From Oricola indica (GTDB lineage Bacteria > Pseudomonadota > Alphaproteobacteria > Rhizobiales > Rhizobiaceae), in contig NZ_JAINFJ010000002.1 in assembly GCF_019966595.1 (NCBI RefSeq), positions 455,330 through 519,329 of the forward strand: 64,000 nt of DNA. Direction: 5' to 3'. The notes below the pieces were generated by a model. That model saw only the letters and a program-made list of their open reading frames with translations. It was not told the origin of the DNA and ran no database searches. The translations under genes were made by a program, and so were the position numbers. Shown here piece after piece: positions 44,534 through 53,466 of this stretch. The first letter of the stretch is position 1. Each line of letters begins with the position of its first letter.

Positions 44534-45013
44534 TCAATCCTCCTTCGCTTCGATGACTGGAAAAAAGTGACTGGTGCGTTTGGTCAGTTGCTTGCGCAAG
44601 TAACCAAGGCGCACCTTGTCGGCCGGCGAAGCCGTTGACATCGCACGGTCAATCTCTTGGAGCTTATAGGTGTTGATGAGCGTCGAGAGTTCCTTGGCAG
44701 CATCGATGAACACGCCCACCATGCCGGTCGCGACATTCAATGAATTTGGATCGACGCCAGCCCACTCAGGCCACTCGGCCGCCATTTCAAAACTCGGATG
44801 ATCGCTCTCCAGATCACCCTCAACTTCCACTCCAACCCAATGAAGGTTCTCATGGAACATGGTGTTCGAAGACCGTTCTTTGAGAAACTCGGAGAAGGGT
44901 GTCTTCAGAAATGGCTTCAAGTCGTCCTCGCTTGGACGGGCCGACCGGGCTTCCTTTTTCAACCTCTGGCGTTCGCGATAGCGCCGCTGCTTCTCGGCAT
45001 TTGACAGAGCCAT
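44534..45013 (-). CDS. Hypothetical protein with basic N-terminal helix
   Basis: A 159-residue protein beginning MALSNAEKQRRYRERQRLKK, a basic helix seen at the start of many plasmid and phage-island proteins. The rest is helical with no recognised domain. An inverted-repeat operator lies directly upstream. It may form an operon with the gene at 43942. Confidence 0.62.
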   Translation of the reverse strand: MALSNAEKQRRYRERQRLKKEARSARPSEDDLKPFLKTPFSEFLKERSSNTMFHENLHWVGVEVEGDLESDHPSFEMAAEWPEWAGVDPNSLNVATGMVGVFIDAAKELSTLINTYKLQEIDRAMSTASPADKVRLGYLRKQLTKRTSHFFPVIEAKED

Positions 45014-45028
45014 GATAGCTTCCTTTTC

Positions 45029-45058
45029 TGGTAACGTTATATATAGTAACCGTTACCA
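45029..45058. promoter_or_regulatory. Palindromic operator TGGTAACG...CGTTACCA
   Basis: Perfect 8-bp arms, TGGTAACG at 45029-45036 and CGTTACCA at 45051-45058, enclose an AT-rich core that could hold the -10 element. A further GTAAC lies inside (45046-45050). It is 16 bp before the start of the leftward gene at 45013, so it is probably its operator. Confidence 0.6.
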
Positions 45059-45195
45059 TTTGTCAAGGAAGGACCTTGGGCGCGCTCGAACTCTTAGGGA
45101 CCGAGTGAACTGGAATGCGACGCACTATCTACTTCGGAAGCCTAACCAGGCCTCCGATCTCATTGCGCCTCCTCCGACCAAATCCGGCTAAGTCT

Positions 45196-45209
45196 TTGTT
45201 CCCCGACAA
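45196..45209. promoter_or_regulatory. Candidate Crp/Fnr-family site before the DUF1858 gene
   Basis: TTGTTCCCCGACAA has the TTG-N8-CAA form and differs at two positions from the TTGYG-N4-CRCAA consensus of NnrR-type sites. It is 52 bp upstream of the GTG start at 45262, a suitable place for activation. Confidence 0.5.
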
Positions 45210-45261
45210 AGAAGATCGACCTCCCAGCCGGCATCATTGCCGACTGAGCGAGGTGATTGTT

Positions 45262-45471
45262 GTGAGAGAACCATATAGACTTAATCCCGACATGTGCATG
45301 GATGACATCATGCGCAAATGGCCGGAGACGATCGCGGTGCTGATCCGTCATGGCATGTTATGCGTGGGTTGCCCGATCGCCATCTATCATACGGTTACAG
45401 AAGCCTGCGAAGAGCATGGCGTCGACGAGGACGCATTCGTGGGAGAGCTCCTCGCCGCAATTCCCGTGTAA
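45262..45471 (+). CDS. DUF1858-domain protein
   Basis: A 69-residue protein of the DUF1858 type (LNPDMCMDDIMRKWPETIAV, then LCVGCPIA with a CxxC pair, and a helical end). Such domains also form the N-terminus of ScdA/Ric di-iron repair proteins and occur in denitrification loci. The start is GTG at 45262 with GAGGTG upstream; the frame is open for 49 codons further up, but that part is not domain-like. Confidence 0.7.
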   Translation: MREPYRLNPDMCMDDIMRKWPETIAVLIRHGMLCVGCPIAIYHTVTEACEEHGVDEDAFVGELLAAIPV

Positions 45472-45477
45472 TCGCGC

Positions 45478-46173
45478 CTACTTCGGACGACGGTTTTCCG
45501 CGATAAGAAGAAGCTGATGGGGGTTCACGACAGTGACTTTCTGCCGCCCTCCCCGGACAAGCCCTTCGTCCTCCCAACCGCTGAGAAGGCGGCTGACCGT
45601 GTGCAAGGTGGTGCCGGTCATCTCGGCAATATCCTGCCTGGTAATCGGGAAATCGATCTCGATGCCATTTTCTGTTTTCCTGCCGGCCTGCTTCACAAGC
45701 TTCAACAGTGTGTTGGCGATGCGTTGCTCCACTTGCGCTGTCGACATCTCCATGACCCGCGCCTGGGTATCTTGGAGGCGGCTACCGATCGTCTGGTAGG
45801 CGCTCGCGCCGAATGCCGGCACGGTGGCCTGCAATTCTGCCCATTCGCGGTTTGGCCACGACAAAACAACGCAGTCGACGGCCGCCACCGCGCTGGCGGG
45901 GAATGTGGTTCTGCCCATCGCGATAGCGATCCCGAACAGCTCTCCCTCGTTGATGTAGCGGGCGATAATCTGGTGACCATCGGGTGCCGTTCTAACCACC
46001 CGGATGTGCCCTGATAGCAGCAGATAGAAGGCAGTCGCTTCTTCCTCCTGCTCGAAGACCGACGTGTTCTTCGCATGACGGGCAGACCGCGCCTCTTTCA
46101 GGATTCGATCGAGGCTCTCGTCCTTGAGGTCCTTGAAAGGCGCCAGTCCTGCAATCAGCGAGCGATCCAGCAT
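45478..46173 (-). CDS. Crp/Fnr-family regulator, NnrR-like
   Basis: A 231-residue regulator with a cyclic-nucleotide-binding-type beta barrel (residues 20-120), dimer helix (about 130-155) and winged helix with recognition element TGTTLHTVSRLLSGWE near residue 190. No N-terminal cysteine cluster is present, so it is not an oxygen-sensing Fnr; Dnr/NnrR-type NO-responsive regulators look like this. It is divergent from pseudoazurin and the spacer carries a fitting NnrR-type box. Likely activates nirK and pseudoazurin. Confidence 0.8.
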   Translation of the reverse strand: MLDRSLIAGLAPFKDLKDESLDRILKEARSARHAKNTSVFEQEEEATAFYLLLSGHIRVVRTAPDGHQIIARYINEGELFGIAIAMGRTTFPASAVAAVDCVVLSWPNREWAELQATVPAFGASAYQTIGSRLQDTQARVMEMSTAQVEQRIANTLLKLVKQAGRKTENGIEIDFPITRQDIAEMTGTTLHTVSRLLSGWEDEGLVRGGRQKVTVVNPHQLLLIAENRRPK

Positions 46174-46223
46174 CGGTGCGTGTCCAACAATTCGTGCGGC
46201 GGCTACCGCGTTTCTCGTTTTGT

Positions 46224-46237
46224 TTGCGCCAGCACAA
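46224..46237. promoter_or_regulatory. NnrR-type box before pseudoazurin
   Basis: TTGCGCCAGCACAA fits TTGYG-N4-CRCAA exactly. It lies 78 bp before the pseudoazurin ATG and 51 bp before the regulator ATG, between divergent genes. Confidence 0.7.
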
Positions 46238-46314
46238 AAACGGCCCGCGGCAAAGAGACTATTCGACCTAACAACGGTTCACGCCGTGAACACAAGGATT
46301 GAAAGGATAGAACG

Positions 46315-46758
46315 ATGAAACGGATGATCGCAATACTCGCCCTGGGCGCTGCCGTGGCAATGGCCAGCGACGCAAACGCGGCGGAATATACCGTCGAGAT
46401 GCTGAACAAGGGTGAGAAAGGTGTCATGGTATTCCAGCCCGACTTCGTCAAAGCGGAGGTCGGAGACACCATACGCTTTGTGCCGACCGACAAAGGCCAC
46501 AACGTGGAAACCATCAAAGGCATGCTTCCCGAAGGGGTTAGCCCCTTGAAGGGCAAGTTCAACGAGGAGATCGTTCTGACCGTCGACCATGAGGGTGTAT
46601 ACGGCGTGAAATGCATGCCGCACTATGCCATGGGAATGGTCGCGCTGATCAAAGTCGGAGCAGGAAACAACACCGAACAGGCCGCCGCCGTGAAACATCC
46701 AGGCAAGGCCGGCAAGGTGTTCGGCGAATTATTCGGCCAAGTGGTCGCCTCGAATTAG
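46315..46758 (+). CDS. Pseudoazurin (type 1 blue copper electron carrier)
   Basis: A 147-residue periplasmic cupredoxin. A signal peptide of about 22 residues ends at ANAA. Type 1 copper ligands are His62 (KGHNVE), Cys100 (GVKCMPH), His103 and Met108. It delivers electrons to copper nitrite reductase NirK, encoded 10 kb away on the same island. Regulation by the divergent NnrR-like protein is suggested by the box at 46224; an intrinsic terminator follows. Confidence 0.93.
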   Translation: MKRMIAILALGAAVAMASDANAAEYTVEMLNKGEKGVMVFQPDFVKAEVGDTIRFVPTDKGHNVETIKGMLPEGVSPLKGKFNEEIVLTVDHEGVYGVKCMPHYAMGMVALIKVGAGNNTEQAAAVKHPGKAGKVFGELFGQVVASN

Positions 46759-46786
46759 CCAGTATCGACATTTCTTGGACTGAAGG

Positions 46787-46808
46787 GCCGGAGTGATCTC
46801 CGGCTTTT
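46787..46808 (+). terminator. Rho-independent terminator after pseudoazurin
   Basis: GCCGGAG, TGAT loop, CTCCGGC, then TTTT. A perfect 7-bp stem with T-run 28 bp beyond the stop. Confidence 0.87.
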
Positions 46809-46832
46809 CAGTTTACGCACCAGGATCCGGAA

Positions 46833-47528
46833 CTAGCGCAATTCCGCGTGAGCGGAAGCAACCCGTTTCTCCAGTTCGTCGAAGACAGCCGCCTGCGGAA
46901 GCTCTTTGCCCTGGATTTCCGGTGGCACCCTCCAGCCAGGATCAACACCTTCCATGTTCGGGAGTTCATGCGCTATGCCCTTGTGGCAGTCTATGCAGGT
47001 CGCCTCGCCATTAATCAGATAACGCGTATGGATCTCGGAAGCGCGTTGAGTCTGCTTGGAGAAGTCCATCGCAACCTCTGAGTGGCAGTTGCGACATTCG
47101 AGGCTGTCGTTCGCCTTGAGGCGCGCCCACTCATGCTCTGCAAGTTCGCGCCTGTGGTCGAGGAACTTCCGCCGTGTGTCGATCGTCCCGAAGAGGTGCC
47201 CCCAAACCTCCTTTGAGGCTTGCATTTTGCGCGCAATCTTGTCGGTCCAGTCATGCGGCACGTGGCAGTCCGGACACGACGCGCGCACTCCGGAACGATT
47301 GGAAAAGTGCACGGTTCGGGCCAGTTCCTCAAAGACATTGTTCTCCATTTCGTGGCACGAGATGCAGAACGCCTCGGTGTTGGTCACCTCAAGCGCCGTG
47401 TTGAACCCGCCCCAGAAGATCACGCCGCCAACAAATCCGCCGAGTGTCAGGAACCCCAGGCTCAACGTCGCCGCCGGCCGCGAGATCAGGTGCCAGATCC
47501 ATAGAACCAGTCGCTTGATGCGTCTCAT
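46833..47528 (-). CDS. napC: NapC/NirT tetraheme cytochrome c
   Basis: A 231-residue membrane-anchored cytochrome. One transmembrane helix is at residues 18-40. Four haem sites are visible: CISCH (Cys55), CPDCH, CRNCH and CIDCH. It passes electrons from quinol to the NapAB nitrate reductase in the periplasm. Last gene of napEFDABC, 4 bp after napB. Confidence 0.95.
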   Translation of the reverse strand: MRRIKRLVLWIWHLISRPAATLSLGFLTLGGFVGGVIFWGGFNTALEVTNTEAFCISCHEMENNVFEELARTVHFSNRSGVRASCPDCHVPHDWTDKIARKMQASKEVWGHLFGTIDTRRKFLDHRRELAEHEWARLKANDSLECRNCHSEVAMDFSKQTQRASEIHTRYLINGEATCIDCHKGIAHELPNMEGVDPGWRVPPEIQGKELPQAAVFDELEKRVASAHAELR

Positions 47529-47532
47529 GGCA

Positions 47533-47997
47533 TCACTCGCTTCCCGTCGGTTGGGAACCGATGTGGATCATGTCGGTGAAAGTGTTGCCGACCAATGGTT
47601 CAACGTCGGCCTGCGGCACATGGCACTCCGTGCAGAAGTAGCGCCGAGGCGAAACATCTGCGAGCATCTGCCCGTCACGGTTCATGTAGTGCGTGACGGA
47701 AATCATCGGCGCGCCCGAGCCTTGCGTGAATTCCCGCTTGTGGCAGGTCATGCAGCGATTGGCGTTGACCGTCAGTTGGTAACCCTCGATCGAGTGCGGG
47801 ATGATCGGCGGTTGTTCCGGATAGGCGCGCATTTTGCGGATGTCGTCTATGACCCAGTCTTCCAGCGGTTCGGCAGGCACGGTCTTGGTAGGGTCAGGCG
47901 GTCCGACGAGTTCGGCCGCCTGCTGTGCCAATGCGACCGAGCCAGTCAGGGCCAGAGAAGCGGTTAATGCGACGGCCAGGCGGCGCCGCAGTATCAT
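47533..47997 (-). CDS. napB: Periplasmic nitrate reductase, diheme cytochrome subunit
   Basis: A 154-residue protein with a signal peptide (about 24 residues) and two haem sites, CMTCH and CTECH. It accepts electrons from NapC and donates to NapA. The ATG at 47997 overlaps the napA stop (ATGA) and gives the signal peptide; a longer frame is not credible. Confidence 0.95.
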   Translation of the reverse strand: MILRRRLAVALTASLALTGSVALAQQAAELVGPPDPTKTVPAEPLEDWVIDDIRKMRAYPEQPPIIPHSIEGYQLTVNANRCMTCHKREFTQGSGAPMISVTHYMNRDGQMLADVSPRRYFCTECHVPQADVEPLVGNTFTDMIHIGSQPTGSE

Positions 47998-50498
47998 GCT
48001 ACGGGTTCGATCTTGACTGCGCATTTCTTGAAGTCCGTCTGTTTGGAAATGGGATCGGTGGCATCGAGCGTGACGCGATTGATCAACTGGCTCGCGTCGA
48101 ACCAGGGAACGAACACGACACCGTCGGGCATGCGGTTGCGACCGCGTGTCTCTATTCTGGAGCGTATTTCCCCTCGTCGCGAAATCACTCGCACCTCTGC
48201 ACCCTGATTGAGCCCCCTGGCTCGTGCATCGCGGGCGTTCATGAACACCTTGGCGCCGGGGAATGCCTTGTAGAGTTCCGGGACGCGCAGGGTCATGGAG
48301 CCTGAGTGCCAGTGCTCCAGCACACGTCCGGTGACCAGCCATATGTCGAACTCTTCATCCGGCGACTCGGCCGGCGGCTCATAAGGAACTGCCAGGACCA
48401 CCGCCCGACCGTCGGGCCTGCCGTAGAACTGCACGCCGGTGCCCGGCTTGACATAGGGATCGTAGCCCTCGCGAAAGCGCCACTTCGTCTCTTCTCCGTT
48501 GACGACCGGCCAGCGCAGCCCGCGCTCCCTGTGGTAACGGTCATAAGGCGCGAGGTCGTGTCCATGGCCACGTCCAAAGGTGGCATACTCCTCAAACAGC
48601 CCCTTCTGGACATAAAACCCGAAATCCTCGGACTCATGATTGGCGTATTCCGGATCGATCTCATCAACCGGGAACCGGTCGACATTTCCGTTCCGGAATA
48701 GAACCTCATAGAGAGACTTGCCGCGATAGTCAGGGTTGGCTTGTAGGATCTCTTCCGGCCAGACTTCGTCTGTCGTGAAGCGTTTCGAAAACTCCATGAT
48801 CTGCCAGAGATCAGAGCGGGCTCCTCCAGGTGCATCGACAAGCTGATGCCAGGTGTGGGTTCTGCGCTCGGCATTGCCGTAGGCTCCCTCCTTCTCCACC
48901 CACATCGCCGCCGGCAGGATCAGGTCTGCTGCCATCGCTGTCACGGTCGGATAGGCATCGGAGACAACGATGAAGTTTTCGGGATTGCGGTATCCGGGAT
49001 ATGTCTCCTGACCAGAGTTTGGTGCGGCCTGCAGGTTGTTGTTGACCTGGATCCAGTAGAAATTGAGCTTGCCGTCATGCAGCATCCGGTCCTGCTCAAC
49101 AGCGTGATAGCCGGGTTTCTCCGGCAGTAACCCGGTTGGCAGTCGCCAGATCTCCTCGGCGTGAGCCCTGTGCTCCGGATTGGTGACCACCATGTCGGCC
49201 GGTAACCGGTGGGCGAAGGTCCCGACCTCGCGAGCGGTGCCGCAAGCGGAAGGCTGGCCGGTGAGCGAGAACGGGCTGTTGCCAGGCTCGGAAATCTTGC
49301 CGGTCAGCAGATGGATATTATAGGCCATCTGGTTGGCCCACACGCCTCGGACATGCTGGTTGAAGCCCATCGTCCAAAGCGACATCACCTTGATGTCGGG
49401 ATCAGCATACAGCTCGGCCAGTTCAATCAGAAAGTCGGGCTCCACACCGGACAGCTCTGAAACCATTTCCAGTGTGTATTCGGAGACGAGCTCCTTGAAC
49501 GTGTCGAAGTCCGCCGGCTCCATTAAGCCAGGTGCATCGGCAGCGGTTGCAGCCTGTTGCAGCGGATGTTCCGGTCTGAGTCCGTAACCGATATCTGTCG
49601 CGCCTTTCATGAAGGTCACGTGGTCGCGAACAAACTCCTCGTTCACGTGACCGTTCTCGATAATGTAGTTCGCGATGAAGTTCAGGATCGCCAGGTCAGT
49701 GCCCGGTTTGAAAACGATCGGAATATCCGCGAGGTCCATGCTCCTGTGGGTGAAGGTCGATAACACGGCGCAACGAACATGCGGATGACCGAGCCGGCGG
49801 TCAGCGAGCCGGGTCCACAAGATCGGATGCATCTCCGCCATGTTCGATCCCCAAAGAACGAAGGCGTCGGCGTGTTCGAAATCATCATAGCAACCCATCG
49901 GCTCGTCGATGCCGAAGGTTCGGATAAAGGCGGTCGCTGCCGACGCCATGCAATGACGGGCATTGGGATCCAGATTGTTGGAACGCAGCCCGGCACGCAT
50001 AAACTTCGAAGCGGCGTAGCCTTCGAAGATCGTCCATTGACCGGATCCGAACATGCCTACGTGAGTGGGGCCCTTGTCGCGCAAGGTGCGCTTGGCCTGC
50101 TCGGCCATCACGTCAAACGCCTCCTCCCAGGAGACCTGCTCAAATTCACCGTCCTTGGCGTATTTACCGTCGCGCTTGCGCAGTAGCGGCGTCGTCAGCC
50201 TGTCTTCGCCATACATGATCTTGGAGAGAAAATAGCCTTTCACGCAGTTCAGGCCGCGATTGACCTCTGCTTGCATATCGCCATGCGTTGCGACGACCTG
50301 TCCTTCCTTGACGCCAACCATTACACCGCACCCGGTTCCGCAGAAACGGCAGGGTGCCTTCGACCACTTGATCTCTAACGAGCCAACACCGCCTGGAACG
50401 GGCTGCGCTGTGGCCGGCAGACTTATGCCGGCGGTAGCAGCGGCCACCGCCGCCGCATGCGCCTTTAGGACATCACGACGTTTCAGCTGGGCCTTCAT
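47994..50498 (-). CDS. napA: Periplasmic nitrate reductase catalytic subunit
   Basis: An 834-residue molybdenum enzyme. It has a Tat-type N-terminus ([14 protein letters not shown]), a [4Fe-4S] set Cys50, Cys53, Cys57 and Cys85, and the Mo-ligand Cys183 (NARHCMASA). The remaining domains bind the bis-MGD cofactor. It reduces nitrate to nitrite, which NirK can then use. Overlaps napD by ATG within its end (50473) and napB at its stop. Length is normal for NapA. Confidence 0.97.
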   Translation of the reverse strand: MKAQLKRRDVLKAHAAAVAAATAGISLPATAQPVPGGVGSLEIKWSKAPCRFCGTGCGVMVGVKEGQVVATHGDMQAEVNRGLNCVKGYFLSKIMYGEDRLTTPLLRKRDGKYAKDGEFEQVSWEEAFDVMAEQAKRTLRDKGPTHVGMFGSGQWTIFEGYAASKFMRAGLRSNNLDPNARHCMASAATAFIRTFGIDEPMGCYDDFEHADAFVLWGSNMAEMHPILWTRLADRRLGHPHVRCAVLSTFTHRSMDLADIPIVFKPGTDLAILNFIANYIIENGHVNEEFVRDHVTFMKGATDIGYGLRPEHPLQQAATAADAPGLMEPADFDTFKELVSEYTLEMVSELSGVEPDFLIELAELYADPDIKVMSLWTMGFNQHVRGVWANQMAYNIHLLTGKISEPGNSPFSLTGQPSACGTAREVGTFAHRLPADMVVTNPEHRAHAEEIWRLPTGLLPEKPGYHAVEQDRMLHDGKLNFYWIQVNNNLQAAPNSGQETYPGYRNPENFIVVSDAYPTVTAMAADLILPAAMWVEKEGAYGNAERRTHTWHQLVDAPGGARSDLWQIMEFSKRFTTDEVWPEEILQANPDYRGKSLYEVLFRNGNVDRFPVDEIDPEYANHESEDFGFYVQKGLFEEYATFGRGHGHDLAPYDRYHRERGLRWPVVNGEETKWRFREGYDPYVKPGTGVQFYGRPDGRAVVLAVPYEPPAESPDEEFDIWLVTGRVLEHWHSGSMTLRVPELYKAFPGAKVFMNARDARARGLNQGAEVRVISRRGEIRSRIETRGRNRMPDGVVFVPWFDASQLINRVTLDATDPISKQTDFKKCAVKIEPVA

Positions 50499-50757
50499 CT
50501 GCTGGGACCTCCATTTTCTCGATCTGTTCGAACACCATGTTGGCGGTAATCACGCCCTCAAGGGCAGCGATTTGCGTAAGGCAATTGCCGAGAACCCGAG
50601 TGCCGTCGCCCTCGATGACGACCACGATCTTCCCTTTCTCGTGGGCGTGAACTTCGGCGTTTGGCATTGCATCTATGGCTTCGATCACCTCATCGATACG
50701 CCCGGGCAGCGTCGATACGACTGCACTCGATATGTGGTGACTACGATGCTCAGGCAT
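50473..50757 (-). CDS. napD: NapD chaperone
   Basis: A 94-residue ferredoxin-fold chaperone that binds the NapA Tat signal. The [20 protein letters not shown] start and [16 protein letters not shown] strand are typical. Overlaps napF (stop at 50750) and napA (start at 50498). Confidence 0.92.
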   Translation of the reverse strand: MPEHRSHHISSAVVSTLPGRIDEVIEAIDAMPNAEVHAHEKGKIVVVIEGDGTRVLGNCLTQIAALEGVITANMVFEQIEKMEVPADEGPAETS

Positions 50758-51265
50758 TGACCGGCTCCGGCGCCTCGATCCGCATGACAATGGCGTTTGC
50801 CGGGCACGGGGCGACGCATGCACCGCAACCGGTGCAGGCATCTTCAAGAACTTCCGGGACGAACGGTCCGCCGATGCGGGGACGGAAGCGGATCGCATCC
50901 TCCGCACAAGCGTCGCGACAACTCATGCAGGAAACGCCTGAGTGGACCAGGCACGACTCGGATATATCGGCCGAGTGACTGAAGGCCGCGATGCCTTCCT
51001 CGAAGACCGGCTCGGGACAGGCCGCAGCACATTCGCCGCAGAAGGTGCATTCGCTGAATTTGAAATCGATTGAGGGAAGATCCTCTACCATCGAAATAAT
51101 ACCCGTCGGACAGGAATCGGCACACGCACCACATGAGGTGCAGGCCTGCAGGCTTTCCTGCGTTGCCCAAGGCGGTCTGATGGTGATCGCGAGATCACTT
51201 GGTTCGCGGACGGACCCTCGCCCCGCTGTCAGGAAGCTGCGTCTGCTGAGGGCCGCTTCCGCCAT
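50750..51265 (-). CDS. napF: NapF ferredoxin-type protein
   Basis: A 171-residue cytoplasmic iron-sulphur protein. [4Fe-4S] motifs are CTSCGACADSCP, CTFCGECAAACP and CTGCGACVAPCP, with one further Cys-rich segment (CMSCRDAC). It is thought to act in NapA assembly. The ATG at 51265 (MAEAALSRRSF) is chosen because it is the family start; the longer frame begins in napE. Confidence 0.93.
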   Translation of the reverse strand: MAEAALSRRSFLTAGRGSVREPSDLAITIRPPWATQESLQACTSCGACADSCPTGIISMVEDLPSIDFKFSECTFCGECAAACPEPVFEEGIAAFSHSADISESCLVHSGVSCMSCRDACAEDAIRFRPRIGGPFVPEVLEDACTGCGACVAPCPANAIVMRIEAPEPVNA

Positions 51266-51267
51266 GA

Positions 51268-51483
51268 TCAATGGCCTATTCCCGGGGGTGGGCCTGGCGG
51301 GCCAAAGATTATCTGCCACATCCAGACCAGAAAACCGTATCCGCCAACCACTCCGACCGCGACAATCGGCCAGATGCCGAAGGCAAGCACGAGGAAGGTC
51401 AGCATTTCGGCGCGAAACGATTTCGTATCACGCGAGACGGTGGCCGCTTCTCCGTCCTCCGGGGCCATTGTCTTCTCCTCCAT
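51268..51483 (-). CDS. napE: NapE small membrane protein
   Basis: A 71-residue protein with a single long hydrophobic helix (LTFLVLAFGIWPIVAVGVVG) and a proline-rich tail. First gene of the nap operon, 2 bp before napF. The function of NapE is not well defined. Confidence 0.88.
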   Translation of the reverse strand: MEEKTMAPEDGEAATVSRDTKSFRAEMLTFLVLAFGIWPIVAVGVVGGYGFLVWMWQIIFGPPGPPPGIGH

Positions 51484-51774
51484 CTTCCAAATACTTAACC
51501 AGAATCACGCCCATAATTGAACCAGATTAAGGGAAAAAATATTCTAACGGCATGCGATCAAGAAATATAACTGGCTATTATCAAAACTTTGAAACGCGAT
51601 CACCCATGAAAACATTCCATTTATTTCATGATTTAGATTGCCATATAGATCTCTGAGAACTCCAATCTCCGAATATATTCGTATTTTAACATATGTTACT
51701 TAAGCCCTTTATTTGGATGAAGCATTTGAAAAATCGCGGCAATCCAGATGTCAGAATTGAGCCTCGGCGGTTAC
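51484..51774. promoter_or_regulatory. AT-rich nap upstream region with two perfect palindromes
   Basis: This spacer, clearly more AT-rich than its surroundings, lies upstream of the leftward nap operon. It holds two perfect 12-bp palindromes: CGAATATATTCG (51670-51681) and TAACATATGTTA (51687-51698), about 190-215 bp before napE. They may be regulator sites. No exact NnrR box was found. Confidence 0.5.
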
Positions 51775-52419
51775 CTAGACGACAATCAATCGGTCCATGG
51801 GCACGTCGTGCCACTGCGGATAGATTGTCGCGAGGCGTGCACATTTGTAACCGACGCCGATGACGAGAGGTTTTGTCACCATCGCGTCAATCGTCCGGTC
51901 ATAGAAGCCTCCGCCATAGCCGAGGCGATAACGTTCAGCATCAACGCCGACGAGAGGCGAAATCACGATGTCAGGCGCAACCGGTTCGCCGGCCGCGGGA
52001 ACGGGAATGTTCCAGATCCCGCGCTCAAGCTTTTCTCCGGGCGACCAGAGGCGGAATTCAAGGGGTTCGCCTTTTGCTATGACCACAGGAAGTGCGATCC
52101 GTCCGCCCCGGTCGATCACGCGTTGCATCCAAGGGCGCAGGTCAGGCTCTCCTCGAAACGGCCAGTAGAGAGAGACAATGCGCCTGTCCGGATCGCCGAT
52201 CTCCTGGTCCAAACGGCCTGCGATCAGCGCAGAGAGACGGGCCCGCTCATCCGCGGGGATCTCCAGCCGTTCGGCAATAAGCCGTGCACGCTGCGCCTTT
52301 CGCCAACGGCCGACATCCTGAGAGGTCTGCACGTCTTCCTTCTCGGCGCGAAACAGGGGATCGAGTTCATGCATAAAGCAGGGCGGCGAGGCGAATTGCG
52401 GATGGTCGTTGTCTGCCAA
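51775..52419 (-). CDS. 5-Formyltetrahydrofolate cyclo-ligase family protein
   Basis: A 214-residue protein with the MTHFS signature: basic N-terminal helix (WRKAQRARLIAERL), ISLYWPFRGEPDL-type segment near residue 85, and ATP-site VGVDAERYRLGYGGGFYDR near 165. The first 38 residues are an extension. The start is TTG at 52419 with an excellent AGGAGG SD. It is the last gene of the haemoglobin-nsrR unit. Role in nitrosative stress is not known; possibly folate repair. Confidence 0.85.
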   Translation of the reverse strand: MADNDHPQFASPPCFMHELDPLFRAEKEDVQTSQDVGRWRKAQRARLIAERLEIPADERARLSALIAGRLDQEIGDPDRRIVSLYWPFRGEPDLRPWMQRVIDRGGRIALPVVIAKGEPLEFRLWSPGEKLERGIWNIPVPAAGEPVAPDIVISPLVGVDAERYRLGYGGGFYDRTIDAMVTKPLVIGVGYKCARLATIYPQWHDVPMDRLIVV

Positions 52420-52422
52420 GTG

Positions 52423-52914
52423 TCATCCTCCTTCATGCACGGCGGCGCCGGGCTGCCCCACCAGGTCGCTTTCAGGCGGACTTGCGATGCCAAGCAGCGC
52501 CGCCAGCGCCTCGCGGTTTCTGACGAGGTCGCGTAAGTGATACCTGTCGAATACGGAGAGGTAGGCGGCGAGCGCCTCCCGGACGACGCCGGTAAGACGG
52601 CATGACGACGTAATCGCACAGGCGCCGCCATCGGCTTTCAGACACTCGACCAGGGCCTTGTCGTCCTCCATCGCCCGAACGACGAACCCGACATTGATCT
52701 CTTCGGGAGGTCTCGCGAGCCTTATCCCACCCGCGCGCCCGCGCAGTGTCTCCACCAAGCCGAGTTGCGAAAGACCTTGCGCCACCTTGATAAGATGATT
52801 GCGGGACAGGCCATAGGCGATCGCGACGTCATTGACGGTGCACGGCCTGCCGTTGCGGACCGCCAGGAAGATCAGCATGCGAAGCGCATAGTCGGTATGA
52901 AGAGTCATTCTCAT
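52423..52914 (-). CDS. nsrR: NsrR-type Rrf2-family NO-sensing repressor
   Basis: A 163-residue Rrf2-family repressor. The winged helix is at residues 1-70 (TVNDVAIAYGLSRNHLIKVA) and the cluster-binding cysteines Cys91, Cys99 and Cys105 are arranged as in NsrR. It overlaps the haemoglobin gene stop by ATGA. The perfect palindrome upstream of that gene is a plausible NsrR site, so the operon would be autoregulated and induced by NO. Confidence 0.88.
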   Translation of the reverse strand: MRMTLHTDYALRMLIFLAVRNGRPCTVNDVAIAYGLSRNHLIKVAQGLSQLGLVETLRGRAGGIRLARPPEEINVGFVVRAMEDDKALVECLKADGGACAITSSCRLTGVVREALAAYLSVFDRYHLRDLVRNREALAALLGIASPPESDLVGQPGAAVHEGG

Positions 52915-53357
52915 GCCGGCACTGACCCGCTGTATGCTGCAGGCAGCCGAAAGAACATCGCAAGCTTGAGGCTCTGCGCGATCCTCTCGGCTCGTTCAAT
53001 AAAGACTCTGGCTGTGTCCGGGTCACAGAGATCACCTGCCGTATCGGCAAATATCGAAAGCCAGATGTCGAAATCGCCTTCCGTCACGCCCTTCAATTTG
53101 ACGTGCGCGGGCACCGGGCGGCCCTGATAGCTTCGCGTCTTCAGAATTACCGAGCACCAGAAATCCGTCATCTTCTCAAGATGAGGCTCCCAATCGCCGG
53201 TGATTTCGCGAGCGAAGATCGGACCAAGCCGACCGTCTTGCCGGACCCGCAGATAAAATTCCCTGACGAGGCGTCCGATGAACGCCCTGTCGACACCCTC
53301 GCGATCCAGAGGATGTTCTTCCAATGGGGTGGAACCCGCAGTTCGGGAATGTCCCAT
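52911..53357 (-). CDS. Group III truncated haemoglobin
   Basis: A 148-residue haem protein. The FYLRVRQDGRLGPIFAREI stretch, the HLEKMTDFWCSVILKT stretch and proximal His85 (PAHVKL) place it in group III truncated haemoglobins. These occur in NO detoxification loci. It is the first gene of the operon with nsrR and a folate cyclo-ligase-like gene. Confidence 0.87.
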   Translation of the reverse strand: MGHSRTAGSTPLEEHPLDREGVDRAFIGRLVREFYLRVRQDGRLGPIFAREITGDWEPHLEKMTDFWCSVILKTRSYQGRPVPAHVKLKGVTEGDFDIWLSIFADTAGDLCDPDTARVFIERAERIAQSLKLAMFFRLPAAYSGSVPA

Positions 53358-53369
53358 CCCGTGACCTCA

Positions 53370-53398
53370 TTAAAGTGGCATTGAGAATGCCACTTTAA
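53370..53398. promoter_or_regulatory. Perfect 29-bp palindrome, probable NsrR operator
   Basis: Arms TTAAAGTGGCATT (53370-53382) and AATGCCACTTTAA (53386-53398) are perfectly complementary with a 3-bp centre. The layout resembles the alphaproteobacterial NsrR consensus (ATGCATTT/AAATGCAT). It is 13-41 bp upstream of the haemoglobin start and just before its SD. Confidence 0.75.
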
Positions 53399-53466
53399 GC
53401 GCACCTTCCCGCAAACGCAATGCCGAGAGCCAAATCCCGTCCGCACTGCCATCGCATTGTCTGGTC

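Noticed and set aside
45115-45261. N-terminal extension of the DUF1858 protein
   Set aside because: The extension is not domain-like, and GTG 45262 with an SD gives the typical size.
51593-51610. Possible Fnr/FixK box upstream of nap
   Set aside because: The best match has one good half-site only, and the second half is out of register.
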